Shown: positions 12,461 through 23,469 of the stretch, one piece after another
Layout of the letters: each line of letters opens with the position of its first letter
Position numbering within the stretch: position 1 is the stretch's first letter
NCBI RefSeq assembly: GCF_954871325.1
Contig: NC_088775.1
Coordinates: 3,707,475 to 3,771,474, forward strand
Direction of reading: 5' to 3'
DNA length: 64,000 bases
Origin: Gordionus sp. m RMFG-2023
Lineage: Eukaryota > Nematomorpha > Gordioida > Chordodea > Parachordodidae
Notes under the pieces: generated by a model
The model's database searches: none
Told to the model about the DNA's origin: nothing
Seen by the model: the letters and a program-made list of their open reading frames with translations, nothing else
Position numbers and translations under genes: made by a program

Positions 12461-13181
12461 TTTAAAATAAATTTAAAAAAATTTGAGTTGTAATAAGCCA
12501 GTAAATATATTTTTTTTTCCATTAATAGTAAATAAAGAAAAGGCTTCTGAAAATTATTTTAAAAAAATTTTATATAGTAAAATTTTGATTGATTATGATT
12601 GATTGCTTTTTAGGAATGTGTTATATATTCAAATTTGTACTGTTATTTCATTTTTGCTTTTTGACTTACAATTGAAGATTTTACGATTTCATTTTACAAT
12701 TCAACTTTTTACAATTCAATTTTATATAATTTAATTTTTATAACTTTACCTATTATTACTTTTGTTTTTCGTTTTGATTATATGTATTCTAATTTATATT
12801 TTTAGATAATATATATACATATATAGTATGTGAATGAACATTTTAATAAAGATAATAATAATAATAAATATATTTTTTCGTTTTCGTATTCTCTACACAA
12901 TGCAATTTAGCAATGCAATATTTAGTCATACTGAATTCAGATAAAATTCCATATTAAGATCATTTTCCAGAAAAATGTCGATATGATCAAAATTATCTTG
13001 AATATTAATCTCTTACTGTTAACATTTTAAATTATTTTTTTATAATGCCGATTTTTAAATGTAAAAAAATTAAATTAATTAGAATTAATTATAAATATAT
13101 TTTAACAATTTTTATGTTTATTTATTATATAAAATTGAAAGTAGCGAGCTACTAAAAAATAGCGCACTAAAGCTATCCCTG
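12461..13181. other. AT-rich DNA, right part of the possible 4.3-kb insertion
   Basis: No gene seen. The last 45 bases carry GTAGCGAGCTACT and TAGCGCACTAAAGCTA, mirroring motifs near 8920-8980. Confidence 0.35.
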
Positions 13182-13916
13182 CTTGAGATATGTTTCTTTG
13201 TTATGGAGTATTGTTTTTGATTATGCTCAAGGCTTTGAGGTGTTTAAATTTTTTTGTAAGGATTTCTTTCTTGGCTTTGAGTTGCTTATGATAAAGCTTC
13301 TTGACTTTGAGTTTTTAGGCTCTTAGTTACTTAGTTTTGAGTAGCTTTGCCAGAGACTTATATAATATTATCTTCTTTATGGTTGATGTTTATGGCTTTG
13401 GGTTATATCGTTTCGCGATTAATCAGCTGGAGTGGCATTTTATAAAGCCTTGGGTTTGAGTAATTTAGTTTTGAGCTACTTAGCCTCCAGTAGCTTTGCC
13501 TGGATCATCTATGCTATATTTGCAATGAATTTTGATTATTGTGGTTTTAGGTTATTTGGTTTTGCATTGTTTGGATAAACTACTAGGATTTGAGTGGCTT
13601 TTCATAAGACTTCTTGGCTGTTTTTTAGGATTGAGCTGCTTAGCTTTGAATAAATTAACCATGGGTCTTAGCTATATTTGATTTTAATCTTGATTCTTGT
13701 GGCTATGGACTACTTGATTGTGTTGCTTCGCTACACTACTTGGGTTTTGAATGACTTGTCATAAGGCCTTTGGCTTTGTATTGTTTAACCTTGCTTTACA
13801 TTGAGTGTGCAACAAACTTATGTTATGTATATATTTCTATTTAATTTTTTAATTTGTGGTGTTGGGTGTATGGTTTTAATATGTAGCCTTGAGATGCTTA
13901 ATCTTCTAATGACATT
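13182..13916. repeat. Degenerate ~150-165-bp satellite, middle block
   Basis: Phrases such as CTTCTTGGCTTTGAGTTG, GAGTAGCTTTGCC and GGCTTTGGGTTAT recur about every 150-165 bp (for example ATAAAGCTT/ATAAAGCCT/ATAAGACTT near 13288, 13437 and 13604). Units are strongly diverged. Its right end is cut by the hAT element at 13925. Confidence 0.65.
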
Positions 13917-14109
13917 GTTTAAATCAGTGACGAAGCGTCAAGTTTACTACTAGGGAAGCAATCAAAAAAAAATTTTTATTTTTATTTTAGTCAAACTCAA
14001 ACCATTAAAATATTAAGATATATAAATAAGTGGTATGCGTCTTTGTTTTTGAGTAAAAGTTATCGCTAGATTTTAAATATTTTAATAATATTTTTTCAAT
14101 CGAAATCAT

Positions 14110-14850
14110 TGGCTCATCCTGTTTCTGCAATAAGATTTGGTTCTTTTTAAAGATGAAAAACTCCGTTCTGCACTTGCTGTTGTTGAAGCCAAAGTTAAGA
14201 TGAATTTACATAATTTAAAAAACCTCTTTAAAACTTTTCATCAAATCGGTGCATATATAAAAATTCAAGTATTTCATTAACATTCTTTTTCTTTCTAAAT
14301 TCAACATCCCGAAACATTACCTTTAATTCGGTTTCCAGCTTGTGTAAGTCGAAAAATTGAGAATAAGTGTCGTTTAAATTATCTAATAAATATTTTAGGA
14401 AATTTTGATTATTTGGAATTTACTAATATCTAACAATTCGACGACATATGAAATAGAATTAATCAAATCATTTTGAATATTGCTTGATAGTCCAATAAAA
14501 ACTGCACTATTTCAAAATAATTTTTCAATAGTAAATTTTCTTCCGCGAGCAAATAAATTAATTCAAATTAGAAGATTCATCATCACCACGGAATACGAGC
14601 TCCTGAATTCCAAGAAAACATATAGAGTTGATCAGTATTTTCAATATTTCTCTTTGATTTGACTTTAGAATTATGCTGTTCGATTGATATTTTGCGCATC
14701 GAATCTATCAAATTTTCAATACGATTTGGCCAAATGTTTTTATTGAATCATCGACTGCAAATGAGCGGTTTATTCTTTGCCGTCTAACTGTCTTTGAAAA
14801 ATATATCCGAAAATCCTTTATCATTCCAAACATATTTTTCCTTTGGGAAT
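14110..14850 (-). pseudogene. Decayed ZMYM-type hAT transposase (C-terminal dimerisation domain recognisable)
   Basis: Read on the minus strand across frameshifts and stops: RRQRINRSFAVDDSIKTFGQ (about 14800-14740), then FRGDDESSN (about 14595), then FDLHKLETELKVMFRDVEF (about 14370-14310), then LASTTASAERSFSSLKR (about 14195-14140). The last is the hallmark ASAERSFS block of the hAT C-terminal dimerisation domain, and the earlier pieces match the ZMYM1-like hAT layout. The region between the FRG.DES motif and the dimerisation domain is far too short to hold the RNase-H-like catalytic core, so a large internal deletion is inferred. The gene cannot make an active enzyme. Confidence 0.8.
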
Positions 14851-15214
14851 AATAGGTATGACCAACAATATAGAGAATTAGAAAATTAACATCCAGTGAG
14901 CCATTCAATATTTTTCATATTTATCGCTAGAAAAATTACGAATTCAAGTTTTGATTTCTTTTTTTATTTGTAAAATTGGTTTTGGTCTTCCTTTTTCAAT
15001 AATCAATATTTTCGCATCAAAATTTTTTGAGCTAAATGATAATGTTAATAAATTTTCAATAATACAATTACAATTATTAAACATTAATTAAGATTTTGAA
15101 AACGAAAAATTTTTTATTTTAAAAAAGTTGGTAAAATTACACAATACCATGGCATGATTTTCTCTTTCTTTATTAAAAAAAATAAGCAATATTAAATTTG
15201 CTTCCCTCAATGTA

Positions 15215-15510
15215 AATTTTTTTAACGTAGTAAAAATAATAGTAAATTTTTTAACGTAGTAAAAATAAAAGTTTAGTAACTTTTTTAACGTAGTAAAAAT
15301 AATAGTATTTCTTGATATAGTAAAAATAATATTTATTTTTTAACGTTATAAAAATTTTATTAATCTTTTTAACGTTATAAAAATTATATCAATCTTTTTA
15401 ACGTTATAAAAATTATATTATTATTTTTAACGTTATAAAAATTATATTAATCTTTTTAACGTTATAAAAATTATATTAATCTTTTTAACGTTATAAAAAT
15501 TTTAAGAAAA
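15215..15510. repeat. Subterminal minisatellite in the hAT element
   Basis: About nine units of roughly 29-36 bp. The left units read TTTAACGTAGTAAAAATAA and the right units TTTTTAACGTTATAAAAATT, so two subtypes are laid side by side, the right-hand ones nearly identical. Located just inside the right terminus of the hAT element; arrays in this position often hold transposase-binding sites, but that is inference. Confidence 0.85.
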
Positions 15511-15568
15511 ATTTCAAGGGAAGCAATGCTTCCCTTGCTTCTATGGACCCTTCGTCACTGGTTTAAAT

Positions 15569-15850
15569 ATTCTTTGTCATGGATTATTGTTTTAGTTATA
15601 ATACTCTTGGCTTCTAGTTGTTTAGTTTTTTTGTTTGGATATTTTTCCTGACTTTTGAATTTAAGTTGCTAAAGATAAAGCTTCTTGGCTTTGAGTTGTT
15701 AACCTTCGAGTAGATTTGCCATAGGCTTCTTTCATTTTGATGTTTGTAGCTTTGGGTTATTCGGTTTAACGTTTTTAGGCATATTACTCCTCTTGTAGCC
15801 TTGGGTTTGAGTTATTTAGCCTTGAATTGTCAGTTTAGTTCTAATTAAGA
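15569..15850. repeat. CTTTGAG-rich satellite, right block
   Basis: Continuation of the block that ends at 13916: GATAAAGCTTCTTGGCTTTG, GTAGATTTGCCATAGGCTTC, GCTTTGGGTTATTCGG and CCTTGGGTTTGAGTTA. Separated from the middle block only by the hAT insertion. Confidence 0.65.
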
Positions 15851-16129
15851 ACTACTATCTTTTTAAGAAAAACTCTGAAGCCAAAGTGATAGTTTTCGGT
15901 TAAAAACTTGGTTAAGCTGATTTTTTAGCCTGCTAAAAATTGGCGTAAAGGGTTAAAAATATAGTAATTACCCAACTATAGTGATCAGATATCTTTAAAA
16001 AAATGTGTGATGTTATAGGGTAGGTATTAGATAACCATCCACTCCGGTTAGAAATAGTGTTAGGTTCGATTTTACGCATGATAGAAATATATTCCAGGGA
16101 AAATAGGATTTTTTTTTTCAATATTAAAA

Positions 16130-16800
16130 AAGCGCGCTAAATAAAGAGTTTTAAAGTTGAAAAAATAACAAAATCAGTTGTTAAGTGCATGAACAATTTT
16201 TAAATTTGAAAATCTTATTTTCCCGCATATATTTTTCTAGCGTGGGAAATATAAAACTCCTATCCAAAAATTTCAGTTATTTTTAATTATTAACAGATTT
16301 GGGAAACCTAAATTAAAAAAAATGCCTCTAGTTCAGGTTTCTATCATAAAAAATGGGTTCTGAGTTCTAGCACCGATAAATTTGGCGCGGTTCAGAGTTT
16401 CCAGATACTGGTTTCCGGTTGCAAGCTTTCAAAGCAATCAAAGATCAATAAATTTAAACAGTAAATAAACCTCTCAATAATAAATCCAACAGCATTTATT
16501 TATCTATTTTTCTTTATGAATAATTCGTGAATAATTAAGTATATTTTCAATAACATTTTGTTTCAACCGTTATCATAATTATTATAAATAATTACTTATG
16601 TCGAATGATTAAGCAAGTTTATAAAATATATGTCCCAATAAATAAAATAATAAGGGTAAATACCCTCGAAAACAAGGCCAGAATTATTTTTCGTTACATT
16701 TACAAGTTACATTCTTAAAATTGGGTTCCAGTTACTTGAGAATTTGCGAATGGTGCGGAATATTATTCAAATTAACCAGTTACTGTTACGTTTTTAAAAA
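16130..16800. repeat. Dispersed repeat with GCGC and TTTCCGGTT motifs (copy 1)
   Basis: AAAATCAGTTGTTAAGTGCA followed by a region rich in GGTTCC/TTTCCGGTT resembles 23640-24180 (AATCAGTTGTTGAGCACG ... TTCCGGTTTC) and, inverted, 40800-41110 (TACTCAACAATTGATTGCGC). No coding content was found. Type unknown; borders approximate. Confidence 0.4.
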
Positions 16801-18270
16801 GTTATATGAAGTTGCATTTTATCTAAAAAATGAAGTGGGCAGGAACCTCTCGAGGGGAGGGGATGGTCATAACCTAGTCTAAAAACTAGAGTTACGTAGC
16901 TAGGGGATTTTACCTAAATTTTGGGCAAGGCTATCAATCATGGCCTCCAATTTTATGATCGTTAAAAAAGTTGAATATTGACTAGAGAGGAAAAAGAGGA
17001 TAGCTTGAAAAATGTCTTAGAAAATTTAGGATAAATATCATTATTTTATATATACCACTACTGCAGGAAAACCTAATTCTGGTTAAACATTGTTTCGCCA
17101 ATTCTAGTTACAGTAAATTATCGTTCAGGAAAATAAAGCTAGTTATTAATGATATAGGAGAGACCGGGGATAGTATATAACCCCGGAACATGTAATTTCT
17201 TCTCAAATAATTTTGAAACTAATAAATCTTTGATATTTAAAATCTAAACCATAAACGTATTTTAATAAAATGCTTCGATGGTTATAAAAATGTTTCGTAA
17301 AAATATGCTCTTGAAATTTTTAATTTTTTAATACATTTTTCACTAATAAATATTTTTACATTTTTCACTTATAAATGTTTTTTTATATTATTCAGTATTC
17401 ATTTTAAATGATATATTAATCTCAATTTTATCATGTATAAAAATATTGCAATATTTATGGTGATTTGATATCTTGAAAAAATTAAATTTTAATTAATTGT
17501 GAAGACTAGGTGTAGGTTTTGGCGTGGACAGCCGTGTTTTTAAGCATATTTTGGATAAAAAAAATTCAATATTAATTTTAAGAAATCACGATAAGACACT
17601 AGTTTGACTAGGACCATGAATTACAATACGAAGATGATTGACTTAAAAATAAACCTAGCTTTAATATGGTTAAAAATTAAAGAAAACTAGATAAAATTGC
17701 CTATTTTTAAATATAAAAATATCTTTGAGCCTATCAAATGTTTGTATTTAAAAATTAACGAATGCTTTTTTCTCATCGCTTCTAACATAATGGTTGGTCA
17801 TTTTGAATTATAACTTAATGCCTAATTAAAATTATTATATAAACCAAATCAATTTTTAATAGCATTTTATTACGTAATTCTTCTTTTTTAAACCATTTTC
17901 AAATTTTTAAAATGATACTTTTACAAAGTTTGAAATGATGTTCCAAGTAAAATTTCGATAATCATATAAATTATATATTTATAATTCAAAACGTCCATAA
18001 ATGTGCTTTAATATTATATAATTCATAAACTAAACACAAACTATATATAAAAAAAAACATCATTTAAAAGGATTATTATTTTATACTCCATTAAATTTTT
18101 TAATCTATATATTTGGGCCAGTCAAGCTATAAAATTTTTTCCCCGCTTTAAGGAGCGCCGCTACATTTGAGCGGGAGCGGGAGCAATGTCAGCCATTTTA
18201 ATTGAATTCTAATTATGCTTTATTAGGAAATTGAATTTGATAATTTTTTTTAAAAATTCCTATAATTTGC
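16801..18270. other. AT-rich intergenic DNA and 3' flank of the receptor copy at 18277
   Basis: No gene seen. From about 18000 the sequence loosely resembles the 3' flanks of the other receptor copies (about 25080-25400 and 32900-33240), suggesting the duplicated unit includes 3' non-coding DNA. Confidence 0.4.
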
Positions 18271-18276
18271 CACGTT

Positions 18277-19516
18277 TTATTTCCTACTAGCATCATGAGA
18301 ACTCGAAGCAAGCAAGGTGTTTACGGATATCACCTCTATCCTGTTTCGTTTTGTTAAATTGAAAAATTTTGGATAGTGGGGAACATGTATTTTTAATATC
18401 AAATTTCGCAGCGCGGGATTACCGAACACTATTATGTAAGGATAAATGATGTGCTTAAGAATCAGGAATATATAAGCTAGCCTGTAGGTAAAGGAAAAAA
18501 GGTTCATATCGAAGATTCTATTTTGATCCTTATGGAATGCCAAAGCGGTGATGGGTAATGAAAAGAGGAAAGTGATTATGATTAATATGCCAGCGAGAAC
18601 CGCGAAATACTTGTACTTTGACGTCGTCTTACTTTTTTTCGCCAGAACGTTGCCCGACGAGTTCGCGTTCGAGACAATTGGACATTTTTTAGATATCAAT
18701 TTAGCCGACACTTTATTCGATGACTTGCTGTTATTACCAGGACGATTGCGGTTCGGTACATTACATTTATCCTTTTTGTACATCTGGTACCATGTTAGTA
18801 AATAGAAAATCATTATGAGAGTACAAGGTAACGTGATAGAGATGACTATTTCTATCTGATAGTACACATCAAAAAAGGGTTTGAATTTCCGGTTTTCCTG
18901 AAAATAGAATTTGTTTTTCGAAATGTGTCGTTCATTTTCGACATCAATAATATCCCTGTCTACGAGAAACGGGAAAGACGTTACAAGGGATACCATCATC
19001 ACGACTAACATTATAATCCCGTCTAAATTTGATCCCTTGCCCAAGAATTTGATCCTGTAAAAAATGGGGCATTTAATCGCGATAAAGCCTCTCAACGACA
19101 TGATGGCCATGAGCCAATGGGATAAAAACAAAGTATTACATATGAGAAATTTTCTTAACTTGAAGACCAACGCCGCTCCTATGAAACTCATTTCACTGGT
19201 AAAACAAGTGGTGGGATATTTCAAGATCCAAAGGGCCCTAAAGGCCGCGTTGAGGCACACAATCGTATTTGCAACAGAGATCCAAATCGGGTAATATCTA
19301 CTTTGCGCATCGTAAAGTGACTTCATTGTTGAACCGTTCAAATTTTTAGTTTCGGGTACTAAACCGCAAAATAATCAGACCATTACCTAAAATTCCAAAT
19401 AGGTTTATGATTGAAAAAATGTGAAGGAGTGCTAGGATTCTATGATTAGGGGCAAATTCCGTGAAATTCCCCGAAGAATTACTATCGTTAGAAATGGGAA
19501 ATGTGTAATTCATCAT
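18277..19516 (-). pseudogene. Rhodopsin-like seven-transmembrane receptor, copy A, with a one-base frameshift
   Basis: Homologous along its length to the intact copies at 25896 and 33252. A start equivalent to theirs is the double ATG at 19516-19511 (MMNYTFPISNDSN), giving a first segment through GNGLII in TM1. There the frame is broken: a TTTT run (19368-19371 on this strand) has one T too many compared with the other copies, and the remaining 354-codon frame (18277-19341) starts after TM1. The N-terminal part is also about four codons shorter in TM1. Everything from TM2 to helix 8 is open, and the end has extra residues after NTLLA. Either a recent pseudogene or a sequencing/assembly error in a homopolymer. 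Intronless like its relatives. Confidence 0.8.
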
Positions 19517-19519
19517 GGT

Positions 19520-20370
19520 ATAATTACGTGTACATTTAATTTTATTGAAGAAATTTTTTTAATTAAATTTTATTATTTAAAGCTTTGAATTTGATATTGA
19601 AAAAAGTACATATACAATGGTATTGGGATGCAATAATAATTTATGGTAAGTCCCGAATTAAACTAAATTTTTCTATAACAAAATTATTAGGGCTATTGAA
19701 AATAATTATTTTAATTTTTCAAGAGAACAAGCTAAGAAAAAATTATATAGTAAATACAATCCGTGAAAGTAGCTTAAAACACAAATATTAGCTAATCGTA
19801 AATTTTTATATAAAAAATCATTAAATTTTTATTTGAAAACTATTTTTCCCCCATCTAATCATATCTCCTCAGACCTTCAATTACCAACCCTTATCCTATT
19901 AATATCTCCTTAATCTTTATATCTTTTACTCTTTAATTTATATCAAGCTATTAAATGTTTTTGATTTTTAGATATATAGAGATAGAGAGATTTTATACCT
20001 GACTGAGCTTTACCTATGGAAATCTATTCTTAAAATTAGCCTTCCGTTGTTCATTACACGATTTTGAGCTCATTATTACATTATCTAGAATGAACCTATA
20101 CTATAACAATAAAATAAAAACAAATACGATTTATGAACTACGATGGGTAAAACAAAGTAATATCCTCATTTTTATCCGACCAAAAATAAAACAATTATTG
20201 AGAATTTGAGGAAACTAAAAATTGGTGGGGGAGGGCGGTGGAATTTCTAAATTTCCCGTGATTCCATGTGGCGTTACATTCCTTATGAATGATATATTAG
20301 AATATTAGAGAGCGATAGCACGATTCGTACTTTCCAACGATTTAGAAAATGAGTCTTATTGCATTGTTAG
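19520..20370. other. Upstream flank of receptor copy A
   Basis: AT-rich, no recognised gene. The plus-strand frame at 19585-19791 has no domain and is probably chance. Confidence 0.4.
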
Positions 20371-20371
20371 A

Positions 20372-20580
20372 GTGTTTAAAAAACGGCTAACTCAATATTT
20401 CTTAGCCAGAAAAATATTGTCTAAGCCCTCAAGTTTTCGCTTGATAGAGGTGTCTAGGACCTTTGTGTCATCTATGAGCAAACTCTTCGGGCTTGTGGCT
20501 TGTACAATATTATTCTGGATAAAATATTGAGTTATCCCCTTTTGTAAAAATCGGCTCAAAATCGGGCCGTTTAGCAACAC
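20372..20580. mobile_element. MITE family F1 (mariner-like, TA-flanked), copy a
   Basis: Ends GTGTTTAAAAAACGGC and GGGCCGTTTAGCAACAC, with inner arms AACTCAATATTTCTTAGCC / GATAAAATATTGAGTTA. About 210 bp with no coding content. Flanking bases and family features are given at the 52395-52589 copy. Confidence 0.75.
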
Positions 20581-20934
20581 TTAGCATTGTAATATAGAAG
20601 AAAAAAGATTTGATTCGTTATTTTAGCCAAAAAAATTTGAATGTTGCCTTAGCATGTCCTTCAAAATATCGTTGTGGTTAGATAAAATTTTTGAGCCACC
20701 TTTTAAGCCTATTTTATTGATTCAATGATAATGAATATTTTGTCCATATTTTTTAATTTTTTTTTTTTCGAATCAGCTTATTTAAGTGTTTTTGTTGAAT
20801 AAAAAAAATTTTTTTTTAAAGTTTTTAAAATAACTAAATATCTTTTTTTTTTGATATTTTTTGTATCCACGTGACTTTTATTACAAATTTTTCCGATTCC
20901 TTTCTACGGTTTCGCTGTACAATTCTAATCAGTC

Positions 20935-21333
20935 GTTGTTTAACCGCTAATTCTGAGCCGATTTTTATAAGGCGGCTAACTCGATTATTTTATCAACCCT
21001 TTCGGCGCCCGGAATATTTACCCATGAACAAAAGATATACTTGTACTTTGATCAGGTGTATGATAAAATACGAAATAATCAGATATTGTTTTATTTAATA
21101 AATTAATATCTCTAAGTAACCATTGATTAAAAATTTTGAGTGACAAATGGTTTATAATGGAAAAATATTACGCTATGCGCCACAAGATTTTGCGTCATAG
21201 AAGGTACAAAGGTTCAAACATCTGTTAACGAAATCCCGGGGTATTAGACAATATTTTTCTGGCTTAAAATATCGAAGTTTTAGCCGTTTTTTAAAAAATA
21301 ACCGGCTTAAATCGAACCAGCTGTTCAACAACA
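20935..21333. mobile_element. MITE family F1, copy b (split)
   Basis: Left half GTTGTTTAACCGCTAATTCT followed by GAGCCGATTTTTATAAGGCG (20935-21025). Right half from CACAAGATTTTGCGTCATAG through GACAATATTTTTCTGGC to CAGCTGTTCAACAACAT (about 21180-21333). The extra ~150 bp between the halves suggests an insertion or rearrangement. Confidence 0.55.
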
Positions 21334-21619
21334 TTAGTTCTGATTTACGTATACGTTTACTTATATAAAATAAATTATTATTATAGTTTTAAATGGAAAG
21401 GGGTAAGCTTGTCATAATGCTATTAATTTTTTTGGGGGGGGGGGATACGAATGGTGGCAACGTGCGTCACAAGAGAAATTATATTTTGAATAAAAAAATA
21501 TATAATTTTTGGTTGCCCGTATCTGTTTAATTTTTATTTTAGGGCTGTCACAAAAAATTAAATTGATAAATAAACAATTTATTTATTTATTTTTTTTAAC
21601 GAAAGATTTCTCCCTGTAT

Positions 21620-21757
21620 TATACAAAAAGAGAAGGGAAGAGAAGGGATAGAGACAGGGAAGAGAAGAGAAGAGAAGAGAAGAGAAGAGAAGAGAAGAGA
21701 AGAGAAGAGAAGAGAAGAGAAGAGAAGAGACATGAGAAGAGAAGAGAAGAGAAGAGA
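21620..21757. repeat. (AAGAG)n microsatellite, second locus
   Basis: Starts with variant units (AGAGAAGGG, GATAGAGACAGGG) and becomes pure AAGAG, with one interruption (CATGAG) near 21730. Open frames through it are artefacts. Confidence 0.95.
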
Positions 21758-21759
21758 AT

Positions 21760-22390
21760 AGATTTTTACAAAAAATTAACACATAAACTTAGCGTCAAAT
21801 GTATTATTTTTACAACTTTAAAATCATTTTTTTTGAGCGCGGTTTTAAGAAAAATTTTAAAATCTGATTTTAACCGGAAATGTATTCCGTCATGTTTGGA
21901 ATAACCTACCCTATAAATTTCAGAACAATTTTACAATGAACTTTAATATTTAATAAAATTTATATTAGATTTTCCATATATTCGATTTTCCATAAAAATT
22001 TTTATATGTAATTATAAATGACTCAAAGGTTAACAGCAAAATTGTCTAATATTCATAAGATAGGTATTCCAAACATGATAGAATCCCGGTAGAATCAGAT
22101 TTTTAAATTTTTTTAAAAACCGCGCTCAAATATGATTTAAAGTTGTAAAAATAACACATTGATGCTAATATATACACACTATTTACTATTGAATTAAATA
22201 TATATTTTAAAAATAGAAATAAGGATATATTAAAAAATTAAAAATTAAATATAAAAAAAATATGTCTACAATAATCTATGAAGAAAAACGTAAAAAAGAA
22301 CTAAGAAAAATAAATATATTTAAAAAAAGGTATATCATATCACCCTAGAGAAGAGTGAATGCTTAAAAATTGAATAGAAATCTAGAAGGT
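21760..22390. other. AT-rich DNA with an inverted pair
   Basis: About 21785-21905 (GTATTATTTTTACAACTTTA ... CGCGGTTTT ... CATGTTTGGAAT) and about 22065-22160 (ATTCCAAACATGATAGAATC ... AACCGCGCTC ... TTGTAAAAATAACACA) are reverse complements of each other, forming a MITE-like hairpin of about 370 bp. No gene. Confidence 0.5.
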
Positions 22391-22394
22391 AACC

Positions 22395-22660
22395 ACTGAG
22401 ATGTGTCTCATATTCCTATGATTTTAATGAAATTGAGGGCCTCACTTCCGAACATGCCTAGGTTATTGGTAACGATTGGTATGAACACATTGTTAGTGAG
22501 GCCAGCGTATTTGTTTTTGCCATTTCTATGGCAGAAAATGAGAGGTTGGACTTTGCTGCAAGAATCGACACAAGTATAGTGCCCAGTAAAGCGGGAGACC
22601 ATTAGCCCAGGGAAGTGAAAGGATATACCATCGGGGGCATATGGCGTTTTCACTTGAGAG
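22395..22660 (-). pseudogene. LINE fragment: restriction-like endonuclease domain, second copy
   Basis: The minus-strand frame (22653-22408, 81 residues) reads APDGISFHF, then TGHYTCVDS, then KYAGLTNNVFIPIV and LGMFGSEALNFIKIIG. This order (PDG, YTCVD, KY..L, F.P....LG..G.EAL.FI..IG) is that of the C-terminal nuclease region of restriction-like-endonuclease LINEs and overlaps the domain at 10235. The R before PD is lost and no RT is attached, so it is a truncated relic. Confidence 0.65.
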
Positions 22661-22689
22661 GAAATAAAACATCGCCCCTCAAAAAAACA

Positions 22690-23210
22690 TAATCCTAATG
22701 AAGAAATTTTATAAATTTCATAAAATTTAACATTTTTATTAACGATTTCAAAATTTTAAAATTTTTTTAAAAAAGTTTTGAAACTTTTTGTAATTTGTTT
22801 ATCAAACATATTCTTGATGATACCATTTATATTAAAGGTAATTCTAATGTACGTCATTTATAACCTTCACGCATAAATCCAGTAATTTAATTAAATTCAG
22901 CAGGAAATATAATTCAATCGAAATAGTTATATTTGAGATTTTCACGGGTTCTATAAACTAATCGGAAATAATATAGGGTTATTATGCCAAGAAAATTATT
23001 AAATTTTTTTTTGAATAATATAAGAAATTATAATTAAAAGAATAAAATAAAAAAAAATTTTATTATCTAATATTTATTTTTATTCTTCTTATAAAAGCCG
23101 TCGCAAAATATTGTATATAACTCTTAGCTGCGGTTAAAAAATATTTTGTGAATTATTTCGTTACGGGGGGGGGGGGTGAGAGTAATCGGGAAACATATGA
23201 TGGGATTGAG
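22690..23210. other. AT-rich DNA, no gene recognised
   Basis: Nothing assignable apart from a G12 run at 23165-23176 directly before the MITE at 23214. Confidence 0.4.
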
Positions 23211-23213
23211 TTA

Positions 23214-23414
23214 GTGTTGGTGCCGATTTAAAAACGGCTAACTCATTTATTTTATTAGGAAAAATATTGTGCAAGCCCTTAAGATCTTGTTCGTAGGTGG
23301 CACAAAGGTTTTGAACAGCTGTTAACGGAATTTTCGAGGCTTAAAACAATATTTATCCGGCTAAAATATTGAGTTAGTAAAAAAATCGGCTTACTTTGAG
23401 CCCTTTAACAATAC
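23214..23414. mobile_element. MITE family F1, copy c
   Basis: Preceded by TTA and followed by TAG. Ends GTGTTGGTGCCG and CCCTTTAACAATAC; inner arms AACGGCTAACTCATTTATTT / GCTAAAATATTGAGTTAG. About 200 bp. Confidence 0.75.
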
Positions 23415-23469
23415 TAGATAGGGCAGGTATAATCTACGCATGCTGAAAATACCCTCATAGCAATATAAC

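Larger units (their letters stand above)
8863..13181. mobile_element. Possible 4.3-kb hAT-like insertion between satellite blocks
   Basis: CTTGAGAT occurs on both sides (8855-8862 and 13182-13189), an 8-bp repeat of hAT target-duplication length, and both flanks are the same degenerate satellite. The left end begins CAATGTTGTTAG and the right end is AAAGCTATCCCTG (reverse complement CAGGGATAGC), so true terminal inverted repeats are weak. Both ends carry subterminal TAGCGCGCTA-like motifs and a CTACTTTCAA match in mirrored positions. The interior holds a LINE fragment and a foldback element, and no transposase was recognised. Because TTGAG is common in the satellite, the flanking match could be chance. 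Confidence 0.35.
13925..15560 (-). mobile_element. hAT-superfamily DNA transposon copy, internally deleted
   Basis: The element starts CAGTGACGAAG and ends CTTCGTCACTG, an 11-bp perfect terminal inverted repeat, and is flanked by an 8-bp duplication GTTTAAAT (13917-13924 and 15561-15568), the hAT hallmark. A second short inverted match, GGGAAGCAA / TTGCTTCCC, lies just inside. It carries a broken transposase on the minus strand (about 14850-14110) and a ~30-bp minisatellite near its right end (15215-15510). It sits inside the CTTTGAG satellite, whose two halves would join cleanly if it were removed. At 1.6 kb it lacks most of the catalytic region and must be non-autonomous. Confidence 0.93.

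Noticed and set aside
14480-14662. 60-residue plus-strand frame within the hAT element
   Set aside because: It is antisense to the decayed transposase.
15215-15510. Regularly spaced repeats resembling a CRISPR array
   Set aside because: Units abut without unique spacers, it lies inside a hAT element, and the genome is eukaryotic.
18548-19294. Plus-strand frames opposite receptor copy A
   Set aside because: Antisense shadows of a coding strand, not kept at the other receptor copies.
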